A model generated the notes under the pieces. The model made no database searches. It saw only the letters and a list, made by a program, of their open reading frames with translations, and was not told the origin of the DNA. Positions 11,901 to 23,593 of a DNA stretch of 64,000 nt are shown in pieces. The DNA is from Sapria himalayana (taxonomy: Eukaryota; Streptophyta; Magnoliopsida; Malpighiales; Rafflesiaceae). Location: contig JAREIK010000526.1 of NCBI GenBank assembly GCA_029783825.1, positions 1-64,000 of the forward strand, written 5' to 3'. How positions within the stretch are numbered: the first letter of the stretch is position 1; every line of letters starts with the position of its first letter. The translations under genes and the position numbers were made by a program.

Positions 11901-14429
11901 GCTTCAAGTAAAGTCAATGAACCATCTCCAGGTGAAAAAGAGTACCTCGAGTGCCGGGCAAGATAGTGAAGGAGGTCTACTAACTCATCCATCTGATGAA
12001 GGAATAGCCCTAGTTCGAGTTGGAGTTAGAAGAGGGGGGCAGAAAGTGTAAAGTCTCCGTGTTCAATTGCTAGCCAATCAAGGCAGGCTTACAGGAAGAG
12101 GGATGGAGTTAATAGAGTCTCAATTGCTAGGCCGGAGAGGTAAGAAAATCTCATAACTTTCTGCTAGTAGAGGACATTTCTAACCATCGGAGGGTTATAA
12201 AACTTCAAAGTAAAGTATGAGCCTTTCCATCTGAAATTCTATAGGTGCAGTTTCAGTTCTAGCTCTTTATTTAGTTGCTGGAGATGTAATACGACTAGCA
12301 TCAAGCCTTCCTTCTTCAGTAATAGTTCTAGTGGAGGAAGAAGAAAAAGAGTGAAGCCACTTGACCGATAGGGTAAGGAGCGGAGACCCGCCCTTCATTC
12401 ATTAAGTTTAGGGGTTGGAGTCAGGGACAACAGAGGAGCAAGCCCAAACAGAAGCCAGGGACTAAGATGACTGGACAGGAGCGATAAGCTCAGCCACTCG
12501 ACCAACCATTGATCCTCACCCTCGGAGCGAAACGAAAAGCCGAAAATCCAGGCTAATTTTCCTCCGAGATAGGACCCCTTGTTTTAGGCCTTTTGACTAG
12601 AGGTAGAGAGAGAGAGAAAGCCGCCTCCCTCTAAGATTGATACTACAGTCTCCATATCGTCTAATCAACATCAATGGTGAAGGTGATTGAGGTCCATCTT
12701 TTCCTTACCATTGGGTTAGTTTTAGGTAATCTGACATCTATTAAAGGTGTATAGTACCGTTAGTTGTGACTAAGGCGAACCTTAGCCGGGATCCTCCGGA
12801 TTCTGAGGTTAATGGTAACCCAAGGTCCAGCTGATTGTGCACTCCCCGATAAGAAAGGGCCAGTGTGACCATTGTTTCCCAGGGGAACTATCCGTGTGGT
12901 AGTTGTATATATATGTCATCAATTCTATCATTGACAAGACTAAAACCACGTTCATGTAAGTAGAAGTAACAGGTGGTGTCGCTTTAACAGACTTCATGAC
13001 CTTTTACGGTAACCATGTCATGTGCCGTCTTTGCCGGCGAGAACCCGGTCCTGGAACATCAATGCATAGGCATTTTTAGTAAGCCTCGCTCTCGACGTTC
13101 TTGTAGTCCGCGGGTAACCGTGCGACTTGATTGTATTATGCACCGTCTACCTCACCTTCGAGAGGAAAGGAAACCTCGTCTTATGGGATAAATACTCCCA
13201 GCAAGTCCATTTCTGCTCGTAGATGGGATCTCAAATCGGCCTTTTTGCATTTTACCGGGAAAATTGCTTGTTTTCGGATTTCTCTTCCTAAGGCAGCATC
13301 TCAATGTGATAAAAATCCCCAACCCCCGGCTTGTTTTTGATCGGATTGGCAGGTTTGGGAGGATAAAGACTGATATTCTTATTCAGTGCCCTTCTGATTC
13401 TATGCTGTCTGAACAAAGTATGCAAGCAACCCCCTATTCCACTACGGAGATTGAGTTATTGAGTTACCTGTCTTCGAACCTAAACTGGCTCACTAGCCCA
13501 TAGAACTTAGATTGGAATGGATTGTGAATCAGATGAAATAGTTCATGAGCTTGACTAAACCGTACTCTCTATTCTTTCTACTTGAGCTATCTCGCCACTT
13601 TCGGACTTAGCCTGATACTTCTAACAAATGGCCCGTTCGATTTTCACTTGATCATGAACTCCTCACTCCAATCGAGATGAGCTAAAATCGCTACTCCTCC
13701 TTCTTCATGAACTAATGAACTCCTCACTCCAGGAAGTGAGCTACTAGAATATTAACTCTATTAGAAGTGAATTCTAGGGCATAGATGAAAGCTAAGAATG
13801 AACATTTCATTTACCTACGGGTAAAGCACACGGGCAGGGCTTGAAAGCCCCACTGAATGGAAAGAGGAACTCATCAGTGCAAGCATAAGAGGGCTACCCT
13901 GACTAGAAAAGAAAGCCCATCTCCTTCCTAAAGAAATAACCTTCCACTATCGATACGGAACCAATTTATCGTTCACAAATGAGTTGATTAGCTTATCACG
14001 TGGCCTGATATGATCCATTTCGTGGCTCGCTATCCTATAACATAACAAGCAGTTTCTCCTTCACTTCCTATAAAAGTGCCGCACGAGCAAGCTTCCATCT
14101 TCAATCTCCAGGATTGAACTTATCGAACGACTATCCTATAAGAGTGACGTCCAAGATTTCACCTTCACTTCCTATATTCGTTACATTCTAAAGGACGGTA
14201 GATACACACACAGTTTCAAGTAAATTTCTTTGAACCTTATCTGGCTCAACCTTTAACATCGAGGACTACCCTGTTATTCCCCCTAGACCGCTAGACTGAC
14301 ATCATCCTCTTTGTTTTTGTCTGAGGATTTGTTGAACATCCTTCCATCCCGCAAGAAAGTTCCCCTTGAACCGTCCTGAGTCCTCCCATCTCGCCGACTA
14401 GTTCGTGTAGAAGAAGTTACACCCCTCGA
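8991..14429. other. Spacer with degenerate tract
   Basis: No recognisable gene. About 10,000-12,350 is a long tract rich in reshuffled words such as GTAGCTG, GGAGTTA, GAAGCG and CTAGTTC. It looks like a worn-down array of short repeats, but no period could be fixed by eye. A Family B copy lies at 12,494. A D-arm-like stretch at about 10,217 is not a tRNA. Confidence 0.5.
12494..12528 (+). repeat. Family B dispersed repeat
   Basis: CCACTCGACC, then a variable 8 nt, then TGATCCTCACCCTCGGAGCG. It shares its left arm with the copies at 55,214 and 20,643 and its right arm with those at 30,755 and 41,694. Confidence 0.7.
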
Positions 14430-16010
14430 ATTCTGAATCTCCCATTGTATATACTATGTAAGATGAACCCGAAATCCCGATTCCGCCTGAACCAACCACT
14501 CACGACATTCTCAAGGCTCTGTTGGCCAAAAAGAAGTAAGCTCATTCTACTGCACCTCAAGCACCTCCGGTTCAGGTCTTTGATGATTGTGACCAATATG
14601 CTGAATACTCTCCGACCCAGGACAGCCTTTTTAACATGCCCTCCTTCCCCTACTGAAATGGACAAATTGTTGAAGGAATAAGGAGAGCAGCTAGCCAAGT
14701 TACAGGAAGAGTAGAAGAAAGTGAAGGGGTCTGGAGACCATGGGCTCAACATGAAGGGATTGACCATTTATCCAGAGGTTTTCAATCAATAAAAGTTCCA
14801 GATGCCTGACATAGACAAATACGATGGAACTGGCTGTCCTCACACTCATCTGCAGCTGTTTTTATCAAATGTAGGTTCTTTTCTATGAGGCTAACTCAGA
14901 AGCAAATGGCCCCAATCTTTCCTAGAACTCTTAGTGGGGCCGCTGGGCGATGGTTCACACAGATTGAGAAATCGACCCGGGATGACATCGCCAATGCTTT
15001 TTAGAAATAATCTAATTATAACACCCAGATTTTGGTAACCAGGAGAGTCCAAATGAAAGATTCACTTCTTTCCTATCTTTCCTGGCCTGGCCCGTTGGAA
15101 GGGCAAAGCTGCCCAAGTGATCGATCTCCCCCCATACAATACAAGTAACAAGTTCGGATAAAGAACATGAGTAGGCAATACCATGACTCTCTCTATTTCC
15201 AAGGGATGACCACTTATGACTCTTTGATTGAAGCAGCCACTCGTATTGAAGATGCTATCTACAATGTGACTCATGGATCACAGGTAAAAGAGGCAGATCC
15301 AAAAGGAAAGAAGAAAGCCCTAAGCGAAAGGGGGAACAAGCAAGAATAGTGAAGTCAATGTATTGTTTGACGGAAAGCCAAAGACACCCAGGACTTTAAC
15401 TTCGTTAGGCATAACTCTCAGCCGCGCCTTGAAAAAGCTGCAGAAGCATGGTGTACTCACGCCTCTTCCCCCATCTCCACCACTAGATCATCTTCCTCTT
15501 AGGAAAAAAGCCAATGCCTACTACAAGTACCATCAGACAAATTGCCAAAATACTGACCGGTGTGTAAGGGTGTTTAAGACATCCAAGACCTTATTGATTC
15601 AGGGAAAATGGAGCCACCAAGGGCAAACCAACCGTCCCAATGTAACTACCAATCCCCTACCCGATCTATGACCACCCTCCTCCTGCCAATATAAACATGA
15701 TCGAGCCGACATTGTCGAGTTGGGATCCGTCCCTCAAACTCACGCCAGCCGGAGAAAGGGGGGAAACTTATGGTAGAGACATGACTGGAATCTGGGAGAC
15801 TGATGAGATGGAGCCCCCACCTCGAGTTCACATGCTCCGGTGGGATTCTTTCTACGACAATCTCCCAACCCCTGAACAACCCCTCCAATTACTCCCTGAA
15901 AGCCCAACAAGTGATGAATCCTTTACCCTCACTCATATTCCTCAACCCTTTGATTTGATGAAAGCCCTAGTTGCTCGGACCCTACCGACCTAAAACCCCT
16001 CCCTGCATCT
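14430..16010 (+). mobile_element. Ty3/gypsy gag fragment with zinc-knuckle remnant
   Basis: This is the gag part of a plant gypsy element, broken by stops and shifts. In order: a charged N-terminal stretch (14,440-14,760); MPDIDKYDGTGCPHTHLQLF (14,791-14,850); the core FPRTLSGAAGRWFTQIEKST with RDDIANAF (about 14,920-15,000); the late core SLYFQGMTTYDSLIEAATR and IEDAIYN (15,167-15,349); then YYKYHQTNCQNTDRC (15,510-15,560), where a CCHC knuckle would stand but with its first Cys lost (YYKY for YC.Y). The frame at 15,697-15,993 fits a gag-protease linker. No LTRs, primer site or target duplication were seen. It is an internal fragment captured by mitochondrial DNA, and the protease-region piece at 8.0 kb lies in the same orientation. 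Confidence 0.88.
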
Positions 16011-16344
16011 TTGTGGATGGACTCTGACGAGCTGGATCAATACGGCACCGATGATGATATGGATTTTTTCATACATGAGGAGGCCCAACACATGACCCGT
16101 GGGGAAAAATGGAGCCTGCACATCTGAGATCTGATAACCCAACGGCCGAGACTGAGGCCCAAAAGGAATCCCACGGTATTCATGTCCGTGACCAATCAAT
16201 TTATTATAATACGAACTTCAAGAAGTAAATTTCGACCTTCTATTATCGTGGTAATATAAACGAATTGCTACGCTTAAATAAAGAGGAGTAAAGTAACCAA
16301 TCGGCTACAGGTCATTAGATGTGGAAGTTCATGGTGATAAGAAG

Positions 16345-16357
16345 CCCACGGAGCGGT
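16345..16357 (-). repeat. Family A element, exact
   Basis: Exact consensus on the minus strand (CCCACGGAGCGGT on plus), just downstream of the gag fragment. Confidence 0.8.
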
Positions 16358-17121
16358 GTGCAGAAGATGGACTTGTTGACCCGGGTCTCATGGGTAATTA
16401 ACCGAAAACAAAAGGCTTTGCCACCAATGTCATTCTCCAATTCTTTCACTGCCACCAGACGTCACGTCGTGGACCAGCCGGACTTGCAGGTGACTTCCAC
16501 AGTCTACGAAAGATGCATAAGTTTCATAAACAGCGTTAAATTGGATGCAAAGTGGGATTCTCTGGACCAATTCCACGAGGCCTCACTTCCCCTTGTATTC
16601 TCTTAGATTATATAGAGCATTCCGTCTTCAATCAAGCAGTCAGAGGAGCCCCACCCCAATGCCAAGCCAGAGTGTAACCCTTGGTCAGCCAGTCTACATA
16701 GGAAAAGAAGGCCATTGAAGAGGCATGCCACTCATTAAAATAAAGAAAGCCTATCTCATAAACTCCGTATTAGGCACCCCTTTCCATAACAAATAAAGGT
16801 TTGGAACCCTTATGAAACAAACCAACCGAAAGCAGCCTGTGCAGATGAAATAAACTATCTTCCCGGGTGAGCTTTCCAATCCGAGCAACGATGGCTCATG
16901 TACAACGCTCTTGGCAAGACTAGAAAAACCTAGTTATCTCATCATGTCAAAGCTCATGAGAAGATGAGGAGCCGAATCCTATGAGCGATGGCGAATAAAG
17001 TCCACATCATTCTATATCGAATAAGCAAAAGAATGGAACCAGTAAACAAGCAAGACATCTAAGCAGGAATCTATATCTATATTGATAGGAAGCAAGCAAC
17101 TGATTTATTGCGCATTAGAAA

Positions 17122-17134
17122 CCCACGGAGCGGT
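17122..17134 (-). repeat. Family A element, exact
   Basis: Exact consensus on the minus strand, flanked on the plus strand by TTAGAAA and AGTCTTC. Confidence 0.8.
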
Positions 17135-20100
17135 AGTCTTCCTCTAGAGAAGGAAAAGGAAATCCACCCTCTTCCTATAGAAAGTTGAGTTAGGACTTAT
17201 AAACTGAAGTACAGATCTAACAAATAATACAATACTGTTGCGAGTCCTTAATCACTTTACTAATAGAGGAAAAGAGATGAGTTGGATGGGGGGAAGGGGG
17301 GATCTCCCCCTTTAAAGTAAGCGAAAGGGGGTTTGGGCGTTAAGCAACTTTTGCTTCTGATCGTAGACTACAATGCTTGGCAGAAAGGGAGGCCCAGAAA
17401 GAAGCCTTTTCTCTTGGACGAGGCTTTCTAGATGGATTTCTCCACAGAAAAGCATCCCGGGAGGCTCATAGCTACTTGATAGCAGGATCCGTTAACGGAT
17501 TGTGAAAGTGTACGAATCGAGTCATTCTGATTATGATGGTGTGATTGTAAATATCGAGGCGTATTGACTACGCTCTCCTGGAACCTTTTTATAGTTACTC
17601 ACTATTTACACTATTTACATGTTCAGGTTTGTAGGTCATTGTAAGGAGATGTATTCACTTCTGAGGGAGGGGTTGGGGGAGTCTCCTCCCTTAACTGAAT
17701 TTCCTGTCGAGCAATTCCATCTGTATGATTTAGTTCAACCAAGGAATCTACCACTGAGATAGATATAGGACAGAGCCCACGCTCTATATAAATAGAAAGG
17801 AAGGCTCAATCAATCTAGCGAGAGGCAGAAACAACGGCTTAACTTCACTTCACATTTGTCTCTTTGCTGAATTGCTATCGACTAAACGGAAGCCCCTTGT
17901 TAGGACGAAGATCTTTGCTCAAGAGGAAAAACTTCATTATACGATGAAAGATAACTAACTGGCAGCTGTCCGAAGGAAAGTAGTTAAGAACAAAAGCTCG
18001 AGCATACAGCGGAAGGCATACGCATTTGGGCAAAAAAAGGAAGCATTCTCCGTTGGCACAAGAATAGCAAACAGGTGGCAAAGCCCATCCAACTCTTCAT
18101 TTAAAGGATCATATAGCGTAAAGCATCTTTGGAAGCCGATCCTGTCCCGTCGACGTCCATCACTATATTAAATCAATACGGAAAGCCATCAAATACATGT
18201 CAAGTCTCTTTTTTTGGATCGCTTGTCAGGTAGCGTGAAACTACTTTGGGTCACTACTCACAGAAAGAAGAAACCCTGCTCGAACCTGGAAACAAGTCCT
18301 TGGTTCTATTTTTCTGAATTAATATAAGTATTATATAGTAAGGAAACAACAATTCCATAACTTCCACTATTAAGCGAAGGTCTCCTCGAAACCTTTTCTT
18401 TGCGTGAAAGCCGAATCTTTGTCTTGTCCTCAAATGAATTGCTGTACAGTTTTTGTTCTCCAACGTTGTTCCTCTAGGGCCTGAAATGTTTCTCTTCTTG
18501 TTTGAAAAAAAGATAAGGGTTCGACATACCAGTATCTTATACAGCAATAGTCGTTGATTCGTGCTCAAGCCCGGAAAGTGCTAAACGTTGCTCAACTACC
18601 CACTCTAGTTGGCTATTCAGAACAGGAGATGAAATCTAGTCTTCTAATTCTTGCTTTCTTTGCCTATCGTATAGTTGTTTGATATGAACACTCTAGTTCC
18701 GAGGTGAGGTGATAAGGCTGGACTTTAAGGGCCCACCTTTCATTCCCGCTAGGATGGCCAGAAAAGAAAGTGAATTCTGGCCCATGTGACTCATGTAGAA
18801 AGTTTCATGAAAGACAGTACTCATCTTCTACTGTCTTTAGCCCTAGCTTGGAAAGCTTTGCCTGCATCATGTAAGGAGTCTTGCACTTCTTTCCTCTTCT
18901 TCCTTGGCTTTCCACCGCTCTTTGGGTGGGACTGTCTTCATGAGCTCTAGCTTTCTTCTGAATAGCTTTCATCTTCTCAGACATGGCATCCTTCCTACAA
19001 GTCTTTCTCTCGCTATCCAGCTATTCGGATGAGATGAGACGTTACACTGACAAACAAAAGTGAATCAATTTCACATAATAAGGAGTCCGCCGAAGCATTG
19101 CTAGGAGATAGCCGATTCTGCCCCACCCACTTCTGATATATGAATCTAAGTGAGTATGAGTAGTGGACCAAATGGAACCATGTGTGGTCAGACTGAAAGT
19201 GGAGGAAGGATGAAAAGGTGGTGAGATAGAGACAATCATTTTATTCATAGTAGCTGTCCAACGGGAAAACTAAATAAATCAAGCAAGTAAGCCAAGCAAG
19301 ATTGTATCAGGAGTAGTAGCAGTAGGAGTGGGAGATTGAAAGCTAGCTCCTGACTCGAGGGGAGAAGGAATATTCTATGAAATAAAGAGTCTGAGTACAC
19401 CCGAAGGAAGATGGACTCTTTTCTACGCTACTTTCTTTCTTCTCCTACGAGATTTCTAGTTAGAGAGAAAGATCCTTCCATGGCCAGAGATAGGCATTCC
19501 CACTTTCACTCGAGCAGCGGAGACCAGTAAGAGCGGATTCAAGACTTAAAACCTGGCACCTTTGGCTCGGCTCGTACTCACACTCGCACTGACCATAGGA
19601 AAGTCTCTCTTAACTAGCCATACGATAAGCTATCCTAAGGACGATCTCTATAATAAGGAGTACCCTCACTCCCTCAAAGAGAGGAATTGCTTGAAAGAGA
19701 CGATTCTGTCTTCATCAAAGAAATTTCACTCACCCACCGATTCCTTTAAGAAGAGGAATGCCCGGAATGCTTGGTACCCTTTTTCGTTGCCTAGTACTAC
19801 TTTTTTCCTTTCTCACTTCTTCCTCACTCCCACGCTTGCTAACATTAGAGCGCATTCCTTCACAGGCATGGAATGAGTGGAGTTGAAAGAGAGAATGCCA
19901 TCGGATTAGACCGATTGGACAGAGCGAAAAGAGCCTATTCCTTCACATCCTATTCCTATCCTTCTCCTCACCTTGGCTCCTTGGACTGAGACTGAGGAAC
20001 TGCTACCATCTCTTAACTGACCCTTCCTATCCTATCCTAAGAAGAATGCTTTCACTATTGTTATCACAGAGACGAGTGAAACTAATCAAGAAGAGCCGAT

Positions 20101-20194
20101 TTGTGAATGGAGAGAGGCTGACCTACTTTATAAGAAGGACATACAGGAGGGCAAGTCGAAGTGAAGTTACTATTGAGGAGGATGTGCCATTTTC

Positions 20195-20245
20195 ATTTTA
20201 ATTAAATAAAATTATATATATAAATTATATAAATTGAATTGATAG
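20195..20245. repeat. AT-rich low-complexity run
   Basis: A run of TTAAATAAAATTATATATAT type in which the G and C present at either end are absent from the middle. It may be a melting or recombination site; no gene evidence. Confidence 0.7.
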
Positions 20246-20379
20246 AGTGAGATTCGTGTGTCTGATGAAATAGCTAGGGTTGATGATATCAGTCTAACAA
20301 TAATTATTGCTAAGACTGCTTTCTCTCTTCCGTCTGTGTGCCCTTCAAACAAGCCTATTCATGCCATCAATGCCATTCA

Positions 20380-20480
20380 AGGTGAGTTCCTCTTAAATCG
20401 AAACTTGCATTTTCCCAGGGCGCTATGGGGTGAAGCTTGCCTAAAAGCTCTCAAGAGTTTAGATGGTTGGAAGCTCGACC
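20380..20480 (+). mobile_element. Possible Ty1/copia integrase scrap
   Basis: One frame reads HFPRALWGEACLKA. The pattern H-x-P-x-x-(aromatic or hydrophobic)-W-G-E-A is a hallmark of the C-terminal part of the copia integrase core. The residues on either side do not extend the match convincingly, so this may be chance. Confidence 0.35.
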
Positions 20481-20642
20481 ATACTACGGGAGAGGATGGA
20501 AAGATGCTGGAAGGACCAGGATGAAAGGCGGGCACCGTAGAATTTGAGGTTGGTCGTAGATAAGGAGCTGATAAAGAAAAATCTCCAGAGATTCAAGAAA
20601 TTGAGGAGTGAAAACCACTCGCTTGGTTGGAGAGGAGCACAA

Positions 20643-20672
20643 CCACTCGACCTGCCCTTAATCCTAACCCCC
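20643..20672 (+). repeat. Family B dispersed repeat, degenerate
   Basis: CCACTCGACCTGCCCTTAAT followed by CCTAACCCC. The left arm equals the copy at 55,214 but the right arm has decayed. Confidence 0.6.
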
Positions 20673-23580
20673 CTTCTCACTTAAAGAGCGAAAATCCTTG
20701 CATGAGAACCATACTTATGACTTGGTTAAATTCCACTTTTCTTTTTCATAGCTATTATGGCGCTGCCCTCACTCAATTCAAATCTAGAAATGGAAGATAT
20801 GTTGTTGGTTTGCCCCTTGCCCCTGCTTCGGGTGGAGCAGCTTGCCCTTGCTACTCTAATTGTAAATACTACACTTACACTTACACTAGTGTGGGCGGAT
20901 CAATGACTACTGGACTCGAGGGCCTCCTCGACATTAGACAGAAAAAGGATATGCTAAATGCACTAATCTTTCTGGTTGAGTACACGGGTACTGCTCTTCT
21001 AAGTTGAGCTGGCCCGGAAAAGGGAATCTAGGAAGGAAGACCCTCTAATCTAGAACCAAAGGACTACTTCTCGTGAAGAGCTATTTGAATTTAAGGAAGA
21101 TTTCGCTGTATGGCCTCTTAAGCTTCTGTGAATATCTTTCCCTTTGAGTTTTAACAAAAGGAACCGCGAACAGCTCTTTGCCTTTATGCTTCAAAGAAAG
21201 AGGTGAACCATCAGTTGGAGCACCCATAAAGCTTGGGAAATTACTTTTTTGAGCTGCCTACCTATCTGCTACTCTCATTGATTCTCTCATCAGATGATCA
21301 GACAGGCAAGTCTACCTCACAAGCAGCTGTGGAACGTCTTCCCTTATCTCTGCTGGTGTGTAATGCCAGTCAAGGTATAGAACAATCTATCGAGATGGCG
21401 TCTCCTAATCATTCAGTAGTGGACTAGCCCTAGCGGCGAAAGCAGTTCAACCAGAATAGCTCTAGGCGGCGCACTCAATCAGCGAAGGAATAACACGTAA
21501 CTAAAGCGCTCCAACCAAAGGGGCGCTAAGCGCACACAGCATCTTTGTTGATTTCGTTGGATTGGATACCACAGAAAGCATTGGCTTGCGCTCAAGCAGC
21601 TCAGTTTGCTTTCCGAACTCTAACTAGCAAAGTGCAGCGTGAAACCAGTTGATTCCATTGGGGTGCCCGGGGCATGCGTTGATAGTTGCACGAGAAAAAG
21701 GGTAAAGCCCGACTCAAGGGCTCGTTGCAGACCAGACCTCTATTAGGGCTAGAGCGTAAAGCATGGAATTCTGCCTAACTCAGTTTGATCGGGCAATAAA
21801 GCCTATCTTGAAAAGGATAGCCCTCGCTTCGCCTGTTTAGGACACAACAAGGCATCACATCTTTTTGGAAGGGTGTGCTTTCATGGGGATTTCACTTACT
21901 TATAAGTAGGGAGAGCCTGACGCTTCTTCACTTTGGCATCATACAAGCTACCCGCGGCCCGCGGTTCAATCAGGCTTCGAATACACAGATGTAGGAGTAT
22001 GCCCATTTGTGCCTTGGAGTGGGCTATTGAAAGATAACGACAGGAAATCGAGCCACAAACAATAAAAATCACAGACACTCGACCAGGAGCTTCTACGCGG
22101 ATTATACACCCACCTATCCTACCTGGTTCCTAGTTTTTAAAGGGGGCTTTGTCTGCTGTCTTGCTCTGAGTAGAGTAGGGTCAGCCAGCATGCTTGGCAT
22201 TGCCGACCTTCTGTACCATATCCTGTCCCCAGACCCATTATATAGAATCGAAGTGTAATGGCCCTGATAAAGAAGAGTAAGCCAAGAAATAACTAATCAT
22301 GCTACATGTTGATGTGAAAGACTAGGAGTGGAGATCCATTTGGGGATTTGGGGGGCCCGACTTAATCTCAAAAGAAAAGAGAGTACTCGCGAACGCCTCC
22401 TGCGTGTAAGGCTTAGCTTCCCGATTCACCATTTAACTCCTCTTGCCAGTCCATTTTTTCTAAGCGCATAAGACAACTGTAGCAGAGATCGGCTAAGCCA
22501 TAGCGCCGGTTCTATTCGAATGCAGGGTCTATAGAAGAGGATAGTTCCGGATAATGGGCCTTGGGGCTTTTCATCCATCATGATATGGAAGGGGTCCTCC
22601 ATCACAAGAAAGAAAGCATGTCGCCTCTACCTGGCCTTTCTCCCTATTATTCTTTGTGGTCAAGCCGAAAGCTTCTCTCCCCTTTAAGTCGAGGTTTGAC
22701 AGCTCCTCGAGAGTGGACCTCTTTTTTAGAGACCCGATCTGGTCGCAAATCCCAATTTGTTAATGAAAGAAATAGCATTTATATTAGCATGGCTGGTTGT
22801 CTAGTCCACCCAATCTAAGCCGGCACCGTCTCTCCCTATTGGTTGAGCAGGAAGGCATTTCTTATTATCTCCTTACCCACCGAGCAAGCATCCCAATTGG
22901 ATAAAACCTATATTCACAAGCTCTTCAATCCCTTTCAAAGATATGGCTGCTGCAAGCAAGATCGCTACGTAGCTTCATGGGCTACAGCTAGGAAACAAGC
23001 TAGCCTCTTTTGCTATGGGAGTTGGATTCTTTCTTTGTTTCAGTTTCAGACAGGATATCCGCAGGTTCCTGCAAGCTAAGCTAGGGATAGGGGTGGTCTT
23101 ATAGGCAAGCTAGCCTGTGATCAAGCCTGACCTTAAATGAAAGCCAGTTCGAGTGTAGTTCCTGTATCAGTCTCAACGGGGAGGACTATAAGAGAGACAT
23201 TTCTTTCCGGACTACTATGATAAGTGTTGCTTTGTCAGACTGACTACTTTCCTGTATTTTCCTATATATAGACGAAGTTTCATCATTCCATGCCTTCTCC
23301 TTTTCATGCATTCTCTGTTACAGCCAGTGAAATCTTTTTTACTTTTTTAAGGCTAGTTTGAAAGCTGCAGACAAGGGAGAGTTGGTTATAGGGCAAGTGA
23401 TTTGTCAATCCTTTAGAGTAGTCCTAGGCCCTTTCACTTTTTCTTCTTTCCTCTCGAGCCAAGTCCCGATCCTCAAGACTGGTTCACTAGTGTAGGTAGT
23501 TAGTCAAGAAGTTATAAATTTTATTATTAGCCTTCTAACTTAACTAGATACTCTATCCGCTACTAAGTAGATGCTTTCCT

Positions 23581-23593
23581 ACCGCTCCGTGGG
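23581..23593 (+). repeat. Family A element, exact
   Basis: Exact consensus, preceded by GCTTTCCT and followed by CCCTATC. Confidence 0.8.
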
